NCBI RefSeq assembly: GCF_003369915.1
Contig: NC_046674.1
Location: forward strand, 29,267,657-29,331,656
Direction of reading: 5' to 3'
DNA from: Drosophila miranda
Lineage: Eukaryota; Arthropoda; Insecta; Diptera; Drosophilidae
Length of the DNA stretch: 64,000 bases
Below the pieces are notes generated by a model, which had not been told where the DNA came from, searched no databases, and saw only the letters and a list, made by a program, of their open reading frames with translations. Position 1 is the stretch's first letter. Each line of letters starts with the position of its first letter. Shown here in pieces: positions 54,535 through 64,000 of the stretch. Made by a program: the position numbers and the translations under genes.

Positions 54535-55180
54535 GCCAGATCGACGATTGATTCCGTTGGTAGAGTGGTGGAATAGCCAGCACTAGATGGAAACGTGGCG
54601 GTAAGGAGCACTGCATAATGGTCACGCTGGACATTAAGAACGTGTTTAACACGGCGATGTGGAGCTGCATCCTAAAGGCGCTAGAGACTTTCGACACACC
54701 CAGGTACCGAGGCCGGCACGGAGCAATAGGAGGTATTTGCAGGCGTCCCGCAGGGGTCGGTGCTGGGCCCTACACTGTGGAACGCAATGACGACGGCATA
54801 TTGCGACTCAGCCTCCCCCACGTAGTGCATATGGTGGGTTTTTTCAGACGATGTGGCTGTGGTGGGAAAACTCTTGGCCGGAGACTTGGAGAAGACCTGC
54901 AACCAGACAATAGCGCGTATTCAACAGTGGCTGGAGAGGTCGGGCTCGAACTCGCTCCCCACAAGACCGAGGCAGTGTTGGTGTCCAGCCGAAAGAAAGC
55001 TGAGACAGTCCTGCCACGGTCATATCTCTGCCATGGATGCTGGCTAATGGTAGTCGGGCGGAGTAAAGAAAACTATCAATGAAATTACCCCAATCTATGG
55101 TGACACTGTTACATGCCGAGGGATGCATGCCGAGGGGTTGCTCGGTTGCTAATATACGGACTCTGGATACCTGTCCAATA
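54535..55180 (+). pseudogene. R1-clade-like RT relic (unit 5)
   Basis: Same motifs, but the FSDD region is further damaged (extra T residues and a short deletion near 54842-54862). Keeps CTGCCACGGT (about 55010). Confidence 0.55.
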
Positions 55181-55184
55181 AATT

Positions 55185-56335
55185 AAGTAGTCATTAGTCA
55201 GCTCTCACTGCGTTCGGTTGTGTTTTCGCTATGTCGCTTTATTACTGCTCAGAATGCAATTCGTCACCTTGAGGCTGTCCGCTGTTCTTCTTTATGCCGC
55301 CGAGCGTTTCATCTGACGTGCATCGATTTGCATGCAAGTGCAGTTAAACTCTTGAGAAATCTGCTAATTTGTTATGGCATACCTGCATATTGGTAAATTT
55401 GCTACCGCGACGGGGCCAGAAGCGGTGGTGAAATTTGTTGCCAATAAACTCAAGGTGCCGGAGGGGGAAATTTCTTGCGTGAAATTGGTTAAGCGAGATG
55501 CTGATCTATCTGCGTTATCTGGTGCTCCGCGTGGTCTTTGATGATAGATTCTGGCCAGTATCGGTAAGGGTTTCAGCTCGTCGTGCACTCTTATGTGGAA
55601 CACTCTTCAGCATCATCACCTAGATTGGCTCTCCCTGCCCAATCTTCTGGACGAGGATGGTGTGCTGCTATTTCGGACTCCGGCACATAAGCAGGTTTCA
55701 AGCATGGGTCTCGGCCCTTTGGTTCAGTGGGATATGCCTGAACCTCCTCTGGATCCATCTTCCGTGGCCGCTAACAGGACGGCACCGCCACTTTCTGGGA
55801 CCGTGCCGATGGACGGTGCCAAGACTCAGGCTGTCAGCTTGGCTACCTCTTCGTGTGACTTCGACGCTGTCATTTTGTTTGAAACCTGGCTCAATTCAAA
55901 CTTTTTCGACAAACGAATACTTCGATCCTAACCTTTTCCAGGTGTTTCGTAAGGACAGAGATTGTGCCAAGACGAAGCGCTGCAGAGAAGGTGGGGTCAT
56001 TGTGGCCGTCAGACACACCCTACTGGATGGTGGCTCTGTTCTGGATCAGATTGGTGTGGCGGTGGCTGGCCAGTCGGAGACGCTATTAGCGCATCGTACA
56101 TTCCACCGAATAGCTGTCACACACTTAAAACATTGCTAAAATGTATGTTATGGTATTCTGCGAGACCGTCAGCACCTCTGCGTTGCTGGCGACTTCAATT
56201 TGGGTTCGTTGATATGGTCCGGCGATCCGCAGTCGTCGGCTATGATACCAAGCAATGTACATTTGCCGCACGAGATTCTCTTGCTAGATGATTTTTTTAG
56301 TATGGGCTTAACCAAAGTAAATAGTTTTCTTAGTT
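55185..56335 (+). pseudogene. CR1-like relic (unit 5)
   Basis: Has an extra internal deletion in ORF1 (junction near 55575) compared with the other units. The FFDNEYFD EN stretch is present but shifted by one extra A near 55912. Confidence 0.5.
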
Positions 56336-56339
56336 TGGA

Positions 56340-58409
56340 TATAGATTGCCATGTTACATCTTGCGAACTGCCTTGGACGGCTACGTGTCCGACGAGAGCG
56401 ACCTAGCCAAGGGTCTTAGCCACATCGATGTCGGGGAGGAGCTGGAGTCCCCCGACAGCGACCTGGAAACAACAATGGTGGAGGTGAGCCTCAGGAATGT
56501 CACTGACGCTCCTGCAGATAAACCTCCACCATTGTAAGGCAGCATCCGCTGCTCTACTGCTCCATCTAGCCAAGGGTGGAGCCTAAAAAGTCATCATTTA
56601 GGATCCTCGGAAACAGGGTCTTCGGTCTGAGGACTCCAAACTATAAGCTATACGTAGCTGAAACCGCAGGTTAAATTCGTACCTGCATTCTTGCAAAAAG
56701 AGAGTGGCACTTATTTTTGCTCCCAAATTTCAGCAATGAAGACCACACCGAAGTGAGCCTCGAAGGCTAGGAGCGCTCACTGAGGATCTGCTCCGTATAC
56801 ATGGGTCATAACCAACCTGACCCAACCACTGCCAGTGGTTAAGCACTGACGCAAACGAAGGGGGTGAGTACCTCTTTTTAATTACTTACTGACCACTCAG
56901 ATGTTCTTATTAAACCGGAAGTTATCCCACCTCTATTATTAAAAACCACAAGGAGGTCCTGGACCACACGCTTGCCTCTCATGAGATACAGAGGAACATT
57001 GTAACCTGGAGGGTCCTGGAAAAACACTCCTTCTCGGACCACAGTAACATGGAAACTGTATTCTCCTTTTCATTACCGAAACCAGTTCAATTCCGGACCC
57101 GCAGGCGGACAAATTGGACTCGGTACTCTGACTGCCTTTGTCGTGTTCTCCCTGAGTCCCCACCTGAGGAGGAGAGCTTCACGACGCCTGCATTAAAGCG
57201 CTCGATAAATCCTGCCCCTCTGGCAAGAACAGAGGCTGGAAGAAACCTGAATGGTAGACTCCGAAACTGGGCGAACTCCGGAAAGCCTCCCGGAGACTCT
57301 TCAATAAAGCTAAGGCTGAAAACGTTGAGCAAAACTGGGCCGATTACAAGGCCAGTCTGTCAACCTACAACAAAGAACTTAGGAAAGCCAAACGCGCCTC
57401 TTGGCGTAAATTCTTTCGAAGACTACACCCACCCTACTTGAAGAATGTCGACCAGTCTTGGACCACGTCCAGCGATGAGTCGCTAAATCTGCTACTTAAT
57501 ACTCACTACCCTGGCTATGATAAAAACAGACCCATATACTGTCGGCTCAAATGCCATCCTGAACCTGCTAAGCGAGGAGAACATTTTCTGGGCGATCAAA
57601 AGCTTCAAACCATACAAGTCTGCGGGGACAGATGGCATTATCCCTGCCCAACTGATTCACGTGGGACCAAAAACCATTAATTGGCTAAAAATTAACGAGG
57701 GAGTATTCTCCCACGGGTGCATCCTGGCATGCCTTTCGGAAGAAAGATCCACCGAAACGGCCCTAGACTCGATAATCGAAGCGCCCCTTAACTTTATGGA
57801 GTTACGGGCGCACTGGCAGCCCTGGGGTTGACTCCTGGACGGTGATCGTCCATCCTAATCGATCAGATGCTACAAAGCAAGACTGTTGAGGCATCACTGA
57901 GGACGTCAACAACTGCCAGATTTGTCAGCAGGTGAAGACCACAGAGCGGAGTCCTCTCGCCCCTCTTATGGAACGTGGCAGTGAACGAACTGTGAGTGCA
58001 TGACAAGTAATCGCACGACGATGTCGAGATGGGCAGACAAATGCAGGCCGTCAAATGTCAACCCATCTAAAACGAATAGAGGATAGAGTAAAGAATGCAC
58101 AGTGCACAGTGGACCTCTATACATGCAGGAAAGCAATCGGACTACAATGGGGAATGGCCCCGTATATAGTTCGGAATCTATACACCGCCATCATACGACC
58201 AATCATGCTCTGTGGAATGGTAGTATGGTGGCCAGCCCTAGACAAAAGAACTTGTCTCAACAGACTCAGTATAGTTCAACGCATGGCAGAGCTATGCATA
58301 ACTGGCGGGCTACGCACTACTCCAGGGAAAGCCCTGGATACCGTGCTGGACCTACTGTAACGAGCTGTTTTTATCCCCCCTCCCCGGCTACCGCCTTAAC
58401 CTAACCTAA
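56340..58409 (+). pseudogene. LOA-like relic with 3' tail (unit 5)
   Basis: As in unit 3, with a one-base loss near 57182 and a deletion near 57802. LILCGMVVW-type thumb reading at about 58200. Tail CTAACCTAA at 58401-58409. Confidence 0.65.
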
Positions 58410-58648
58410 AAAATATTTTGGGCAGTCTTTACTACTGGTAGCACTAGTAGCGCACTGTATGCGAGAGCAAGGGGTTGTGTCATGGGGAGGAAGGCCACTC
58501 GAGTCGCATATTGTTTTACCTTTACAGTATTTTGCAGTATGACCAATATTTTTGAAATTTTTGCATCTCATAGGGTAATGGATACATTATTTGACACAAG
58601 CGGTGTGCCATGTAATCTGAATTTTTCCTGGTAAGTTATAGAGGTAAA

Positions 58649-59802
58649 CGAGGGGGAACGTTGTGAGTTGCTGCGGACACCGCAACTGTACAGTTATACC
58701 CGATACTTAGTCAGTATGGCTCTCCTCCGGCAGACGCCGCTAATATTGAACGACACGACAAAGAGTGCGTGCGAGAGAGACAGAAAATCAGTCTGAGCGT
58801 GACGTCGGGGGCTGCGTAGCCAGTGCAAATTGATTTCTTGCTTTTGGCTACAAAAATGATCCGATCTGATCCAGGTTCAGCAATCTGATAGATGTGGTCG
58901 TTATCTATGATTCTGCGTTTTTAGTTTTCTCGAATCTGCAATATTGTAGATGAAACAGATTTTCGTCCTTTGTGGGGCGGAAGGAGGGGGGGCGAAATTC
59001 TGAGATATACGTTTTATAGTGAGATCTAACAGAAGTGCGGATAACAAATTTGGTTACTCTAGCCTTAATAGTCTCTGAGATTTGTGGATGCCCCAGATTT
59101 TCGTCCTTTGCGGGGGGTGTGGCGAAATTTGGACACGAAACGGTCAAGGTCCGATATCACAGGAGTGTGGATACCAAATTTGGTTGCTCTGGCTCTTATA
59201 GGTTCTGAGATCCTTGAACTCATATTTTGCAATTGACAAAACCGACCATGAAACCTGTGTGTTAGAGAGAGACAGAGCGAGAAAGAATTAAATTGTTTTC
59301 TTGCTTCTGGCTATAATCATTATACGATCTGGTTCAGATTTTGCAGTCTAGAAGATATAGTCATTCTCTACGATTCTGCATTTTCTGTTTTCTCGTATCT
59401 TTGAATTTGTGGATGCCACAGATTTTCGCTCTTTGTGGGGGCGGAAGTGGGCGGGGCGACGTTTTGAAATATTTTTGTAGCAGTGACATATCACAGAAGT
59501 CTGGATCCAAAACATCGTTGCTCTAGATCTTATAGTCTTTGAGCACTAGGCGCTGAAGGGGACGGTCAGACGGACGGACGGACGGACGGACGGACGGACG
59601 GACGGACGGACGGACGGACGGACGGACAGACGGACAGACGGACAGACGGACAGACAGACAGGCCTCAATCGACGCGGCTATTGATGCTGATCAAGAATAT
59701 ATATACTTTATGGGTTCGGAAACGATTTCTTCTGGACGTTACACACATCCACTTTTACCACAAATCTAATATACCCCAATACTCATTTTGAGTATCGGGT
59801 AT
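58649..59802 (-). mobile_element. DINE-1-like element, private insertion in unit 6
   Basis: Units 1, 3 and 4 have the uninterrupted sequence AGGTAAAAAATAAGC (for example about 34722); here the run of A residues is split by a 1154-bp element starting CGAGGGGGAACG and ending GAGTATCGGGTAT. Three A residues before and five after, against six in the empty site, again indicates insertion at AA/TT. GGAC microsatellite at about 59562-59662. Confidence 0.88.
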
Positions 59803-60605
59803 AAAAATAAGCTGGATTTCTCCAGTGGGTGTAGCTTTGCCATCGACTTGGCCAGTGTATTTGAAAATCTCGACTGCTCTTTGGGCTTAAAGTTCTTTTA
59901 GAATCTCGTCGTTTGAAATATAATTGTGTGATGGACCTATGTCCGGCTGAGGTAAGCTCAGTTACGTCCAAGGTCAATCCACAAGAATTTTATAGATGGA
60001 TGGAACCATAACGGAGGCGTTGTGGTTGGCCTGTGGCAGAGAGGATGGAGCGGAGCCTGTTCGAGAGTCACTTGTGGTGTGCGTCGAACTGTGCTTAGGG
60101 ACGTAGAGTGGAATAGTGCCAGAGCCTCGACCCTTTGTAATGTTCATATTATTTAAATACTTGGTTTGGCTTTTATTCGTTTCTTCGTTTCTTATTATGT
60201 TTTTGGTGAGTCCGAGTTACTCTGCGGGGTAACGTCTAGACTCGGAGCCGGGCTCGCATTTCGCCAATTTGGCAGTTGTGGGTTGACCTGGCTTATTCCT
60301 CTCCGACTTGGGGTCCGTATTTTGGCAACTCGGCGGGTTTGCCATTGGTGCTCGTCGTGGTCTTCCTTGGTGTGTCATCGTTTTCGCGGTTGATGAACCT
60401 GGAAGACTGCACCTGATCGGTTGCTCGGACCGAAGTGGAGTATCCGCGTGACCGGGTATGATTAGTCGTCACTTTATGGGGTATTCTCTTGGCGGCGAGT
60501 GAAAAAGTGGATGAGGTGTCTTAAATGTTGTTAGTCGGAATTCGCGTTGGGGTCGGTGTTGTAGACCCGTTTAGGTTCGTTACAATTGAGGTTTGGAGCA
60601 TAAAC
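59803..60605. other. Unit head spacer continued (unit 6), with remnant of minus-strand ORF
   Basis: Corresponds to 34736-35551. The minus-strand ORF-like segment is split by the DINE insertion and also carries the CGA to TGA change (near 58569). No gene recognised. Confidence 0.5.
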
Positions 60606-60976
60606 AGAAGATACGAGAAAACTAACTAGCCAGAATAATCTGGAAGTCTGGATCAAATCGGATAATGATTATTATAACGCCGGAATGAAAATATTAATTT
60701 TCAATGGCTACGCAACGCCGTTCACGCGCTTACTCATTTTCATTATCTCTCTCTATCTATCTCACTCTCACACACACTCTTCATCGTGCAGTATGCACTG
60801 ACTTATTGTAGGGCATGATGAAATTATACACGGCGGTCTCGTCAAAAGCCGAAGCTCGTTCGTGTTGTCCCTTATCGTCAGTGCATGCTTGCTTGTTGAT
60901 GCGGATAGTGTTGGGTAAACATTACTCATGAGCAACACAACACTATTCACGGACGAATTTTTTGATATGTGCTTAA
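60606..60976. other. Unit head spacer with empty DINE site (unit 6)
   Basis: Corresponds to 25690-26054. ACGAATTTTTTGATATG at about 60953 is the unoccupied target. Confidence 0.6.
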
Positions 60977-61187
60977 CCCTTTTGTTCCAACCTCAAAAAA
61001 ATGACATATTGCATATTAGATTACATAAATAGCATATACAAAAAAACTCAAAGAATTATAAGTAATATTTATATATTATGTAAAAGAACATTTTAATATT
61101 CCTAAAAATTTTGAAGCAAAATTATTAATGGCTGCACAAAATTTAAATATTACTGTATCAGTAAAATCATTTTATTTTAAAATTTTC
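60977..61187 (+). mobile_element. Putative piggyBac-like MITE, right end deleted (unit 6)
   Basis: Left TTAA (60973-60976) present; the right 20-25 bp and TTAA are missing, with a junction to CAACATATGTCG. Confidence 0.4.
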
Positions 61188-61251
61188 AACATATGTCGTC
61201 TCACTCACACTTACTATACTATGTGTTTTTCACTCGCACTAATTGCTAGGG

Positions 61252-61396
61252 TATAAATTTAAAATCGCGGCCGTAGCTGCGACTCACAACGTTCCTTTTC
61301 GTAAAAGGCACTAAACTTTGCTTTTCACTGCGCTTTATTTACCGACTGACAATTGTACTACAAAGTCGCATTTTATTAAAAATCGATAGATATCGA
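61252..61396 (+). promoter_or_regulatory. Putative Snp promoter (unit 6)
   Basis: TATAAAT at 61252-61258; DRE-like ATCGATAGATATCGA at 61382-61396. Confidence 0.4.
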
Positions 61397-61414
61397 ATAA
61401 ATTCACAAATCCCA

Positions 61415-61609
61415 ATGATAGGTCAAAAGTTATCGTTACTCAGCAAAAACTGCAAGCACTGTCAAAAAAACGGCAGCATATTACATTACAAAGAAAAAGA
61501 ATTCAATTGGAATTGCACAAACACAGTCGGCCTTCATAAAAGTGTACAAAGCAACTGGGCTAATACATCAGAGAATATTCCTGAAAGGAGCTCGTCCAGA
61601 TCCAGTTAA
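61415..61609 (+). CDS. Short upstream ORF (64 aa) before Snp copy in unit 6
   Basis: Same frame and length as 5064-5258. Unrecognised. Confidence 0.3.
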   Translation: MIGQKLSLLSKNCKHCQKNGSILHYKEKEFNWNCTNTVGLHKSVQSNWANTSENIPERSSSRSS

Positions 61610-61644
61610 CGAAACAGAATTCACGCAAATCCAAGCAGTTGACA

Positions 61645-62316
61645 ATGCATCCTTTTACTTATGCCATATCCGTGAACTTCGTGGTCACCTGCTGGGAAAA
61701 TCAACCGGCTCAACAATTTAGATTGTCGGAGATAATTGAGTTCCCAGCCATTTTGGTCAATCTGAAAACGGGTATGGTCGAGGCGGAGTTTCACAAGTAC
61801 GTGATGCCCGTGGAGTCGCCGCAACTGAGCGAATACTGTACCAGTCTGACGGGCATTCAGCAGAAGACTGTGGAGGCGGGAGTGCCACTGCAGACGGCAC
61901 TCAATTCCTTTATCGAGTGGCTGAAGAAGGAATTGAGCGCCCGCAACCTGGTGCTACCAAAGATGAGTATGACCAATCCACAGGGAAACTGTTTCTTCGT
62001 CACCTGGGCGAACTGGGACTTTGGAATCTGTCTTGCCAAGGAGTGCGCACGCAAGAATATACGTAAACCAACCTGCTTCAATCAGTGGATAGACGCGAGG
62101 GCCATCTACAAGAAGTGGTACAAGTATCGTCCCTTCAGCTTCGACAATGCCCTGGCCCATCTGAGGCTGACCTTCCAGGGACGTGCTCACTCCGGCATCG
62201 ATGATGCCAAGAATCTGGGCAATCTCATTTGCAAGATGTCTCGTGATGGAGCCCCCTTTTCGATCACCAAGGATCTGACACCACATAAGGAGCTCAACGA
62301 GAACCGTGGCTTCTGA
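61645..62316 (+). CDS. Snp: Snipper-like exonuclease, copy in unit 6 (Asp11Asn, Glu13Val, Ala14Val)
   Basis: 223 aa, open frame from the ATG at 61645. Exo I reads VNFVVTCW, so both acidic ligands are lost and the following Ala is also Val. Exo II reads WANWDFG with Asp125 kept; Exo III HSGIDD is kept. Another private change is HLRLTF for HVRLTF. Predicted to be catalytically inactive. Confidence 0.8.
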   Translation: MHPFTYAISVNFVVTCWENQPAQQFRLSEIIEFPAILVNLKTGMVEAEFHKYVMPVESPQLSEYCTSLTGIQQKTVEAGVPLQTALNSFIEWLKKELSARNLVLPKMSMTNPQGNCFFVTWANWDFGICLAKECARKNIRKPTCFNQWIDARAIYKKWYKYRPFSFDNALAHLRLTFQGRAHSGIDDAKNLGNLICKMSRDGAPFSITKDLTPHKELNENRGF

Positions 62317-63784
62317 GCTTAAGCGGTCAGCCATCAGCCATTAGCCATCCCAGCCAGAGCCAGAGCATAATAATCCATTTGTTTGTTGGATTATGTTTAA
62401 TATTCAACGCCACAGTAACCCAAGGACACTAATGCTGACTAAGAGATGGGCCCAATTTAAACACAAATGTAAACGCCAAATAAGATTATTGTTTTTTTAT
62501 TATCTACATAATTTCTTTTGACAGAAATAACGACTTGACATTTGAAGTGCGTCGCCATCGCAGCAAAGCCCCAGTACCTGCATCTGGATATCAAAAGCCA
62601 GCAAGAAAACCACAACACTAAAAATCCACTCATTTATCCTATTGGGTGTAGAGAATGATTATGAGTTTTGCATAATCTGAACACAAATGTAATAGCAAAA
62701 TAATTATCTTGTTTTCTTTTTATATTTTATCTAACATAAATTAAATTGATGTGCATCGCAATGACAGCCGATCGCCTGCCAGAAGCCATTAGCCATCCCA
62801 CCAAAGCAGAATGAGCCAGAACACAAAAAAAGCCATTTATTTATTTGATTATATTTAATACACTTAATACGCTGCGTAGCCACTGCAAATTGATTTGTTC
62901 GGTTATAATAATGATCCGATCCGATTCAGATTCGGCAATCTGGTAGATATGGTTATTCTCTATGATTGTTCAAAATTGTGGATGCCACAGATCTTCGTCC
63001 TTTGTGATGGCGAAAGAGGGTGGGGTGAAATTTTGAAATACATATCACTAGGCGCTCATAGGGACGGACAAACGGACGGGCGGACAGACAGACATGGCTC
63101 TATCGACCCTCGACTATAGATGCTGATCAAGAATATACATACATATATACTTTATAGGTTCCTTATGAAAGGGGGGTATACAAATTGTTCTTTTTTTTTT
63201 TGTTATGTATTTTATCTAATTTCTTTTGACAGCAATTGATATGAATTTAAATTTGATGTGCATCGCAATCGCAGCTACCACATCTACAATCTAAACACCT
63301 ACGTACGAGTACATCTAATCATAGCAATAAATATGGCCTTATAGCAAATACATTTTGCTACTATTCATACTTACTTGGTAATGATTAGCCATAGTCTTCA
63401 ATATGGACTTATTTTTTCATCGATTTTCATCGCCTACACTAGGTGATACGGTATAAAAATAAGATTAAAACATCCAGGAACAGGAGGTTGGGAAGATCCT
63501 ACCGCCCAACGTTTTGGCACAATGTTTGTATATTTGCTGATCACTTTCCTCTGGGACCCCTCCAAGCACTCAAGTAGTCGAATTCCCAAATGGGAAAGCA
63601 AGAATAGCTCGATATTTTGTCGAAACTAAATTAGAGAAATTAAGAAAAACGAGACATCCAAATTGTCATAGAATTGGAGTTTAGATATAGCCCAATGCGA
63701 ATATTGAATATATGTACATATATCTCAGTAGGATAATATTAGTGGAGTTTTTAGTGGGAACAATTGAGAGACTTGACTTATCTC
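62317..63784 (+). other. Snp 3' flank of unit 6 (diverged triplication, old DINE 62868-63165, spacer)
   Basis: As in unit 1, with a 12-bp deletion (GAGCCCCCCAGC missing) near 62363. Confidence 0.55.
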
Positions 63785-64000
63785 CTTCGAAATGTTCTGT
63801 GCCGCAATTTCCAGTCTGGCCTTGAATCTAATCCCCTATTCAAGTCGGAGCATCTACAGAAGAATGCGGATTCAAGATGGAATTTGCTTGCATCCCTTAG
63901 CCAAGTTGTGAAGTGTCACTTAGAGGAAGTGTTGGAAACAGACAGACTTGCTCCATACCCTGGGCCATACCATGTGGCCTCTGTTCGGTTTGTGACCGAC
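63785..64000 (+). pseudogene. hAT-transposase-like relic, start only (unit 6, cut by window end)
   Basis: Matches 13550-13765 of unit 2. Open frame through SEHLQKNADSRWNLLASLSQ; no conclusion about function. Confidence 0.35.

Larger units (their letters stand above)
53999..58409 (+). repeat. Tandem amplification unit 5 (tail only)
   Basis: Begins at CATGTGGCCTCTG, equal to about 39858 in unit 4, and runs to the LOA tail. Head, MITE and Snp are not present (lost in or beyond the gap). Confidence 0.88.
58410..64000 (+). repeat. Tandem amplification unit 6 (3' edge cut by window)
   Basis: Head marker at 58445, separate DINE insertion in the head, empty site for the DINE of units 1/3/4, Snp, and the start of the hAT-like relic at the window end. 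Confidence 0.9.

Noticed and set aside
58649..59802. Considered as solo LTR because of its clean insertion and inverted short ends
   Set aside because: No TG...CA ends and no 4-6-bp target duplication; the interior microsatellite and ends match DINE.

Overview
The window is eukaryotic and repeat-rich, almost certainly Drosophila heterochromatin. Reasons: five copies of a gene closely resembling Drosophila Snipper (Snp, an ERI-1-type 3'-5' exonuclease); many DINE-1/INE-1-like elements with their internal GTCC/GTCT microsatellite; one BEL/Pao LTR retrotransposon; one nearly full-length LOA-clade non-LTR element; and many CR1-, R1-, hAT- and LOA-like relics. The DINE style suggests the obscura group (pseudoobscura/persimilis/miranda), where Y-linked gene amplification is known. 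That placement is inference. No rRNA, tRNA or CRISPR was seen.

Layout: a tandem array of a complex unit of about 9.9 kb (spacing of the head marker between positions 24679 and 34535 is 9856 bp). Unit 1 = 1-9656; unit 2 = 9657-24643 (head and end of unit 1 missing, carries a 6.3 kb BEL insertion); unit 3 = 24644-34499; unit 4 = 34500-44017 (3' end missing); a different block 44018-53948; a 50-N assembly gap 53949-53998; unit 5 (tail only) = 53999-58409; unit 6 = 58410 to the window end. A complete unit reads: head with an unrecognised minus-strand ORF-like segment, DINE element(s), a TTAA-flanked MITE, a putative TATA/DRE promoter, a short upstream ORF, Snp, a three-fold repeated 3' flank with an old DINE, a hAT-like relic, an R1-like RT relic, a CR1-like ORF1/EN relic and a LOA-like EN/RT relic ending in CTAACCTAA.

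Snp copies: copy 1 (unit 1) keeps all five DEDDh residues but has lost 7 residues after the first motif. Copies 2, 3, 4 and 6 (named by unit) replace the catalytic Glu by Val; copies 3, 4 and 6 also replace the first Asp by Asn; copy 4 is frameshifted. Most of the array is therefore predicted to be catalytically inactive. Indels shared between units are mutually incompatible with a single tree, which points to conversion or unequal exchange between units.

The 44-54 kb block holds a 0.9 kb inverted repeat flanking an unrecognised, intron-containing, basic Ser/Pro/Lys-rich gene on the minus strand. A second, partly assembled copy of that gene lies at 53 kb, and a 5.4 kb LOA element with a 12-bp target duplication has inserted in its 3' flank. 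Several ORFs in the two retrotransposons are broken by single-base shifts; either real decay or assembly indels could explain these.
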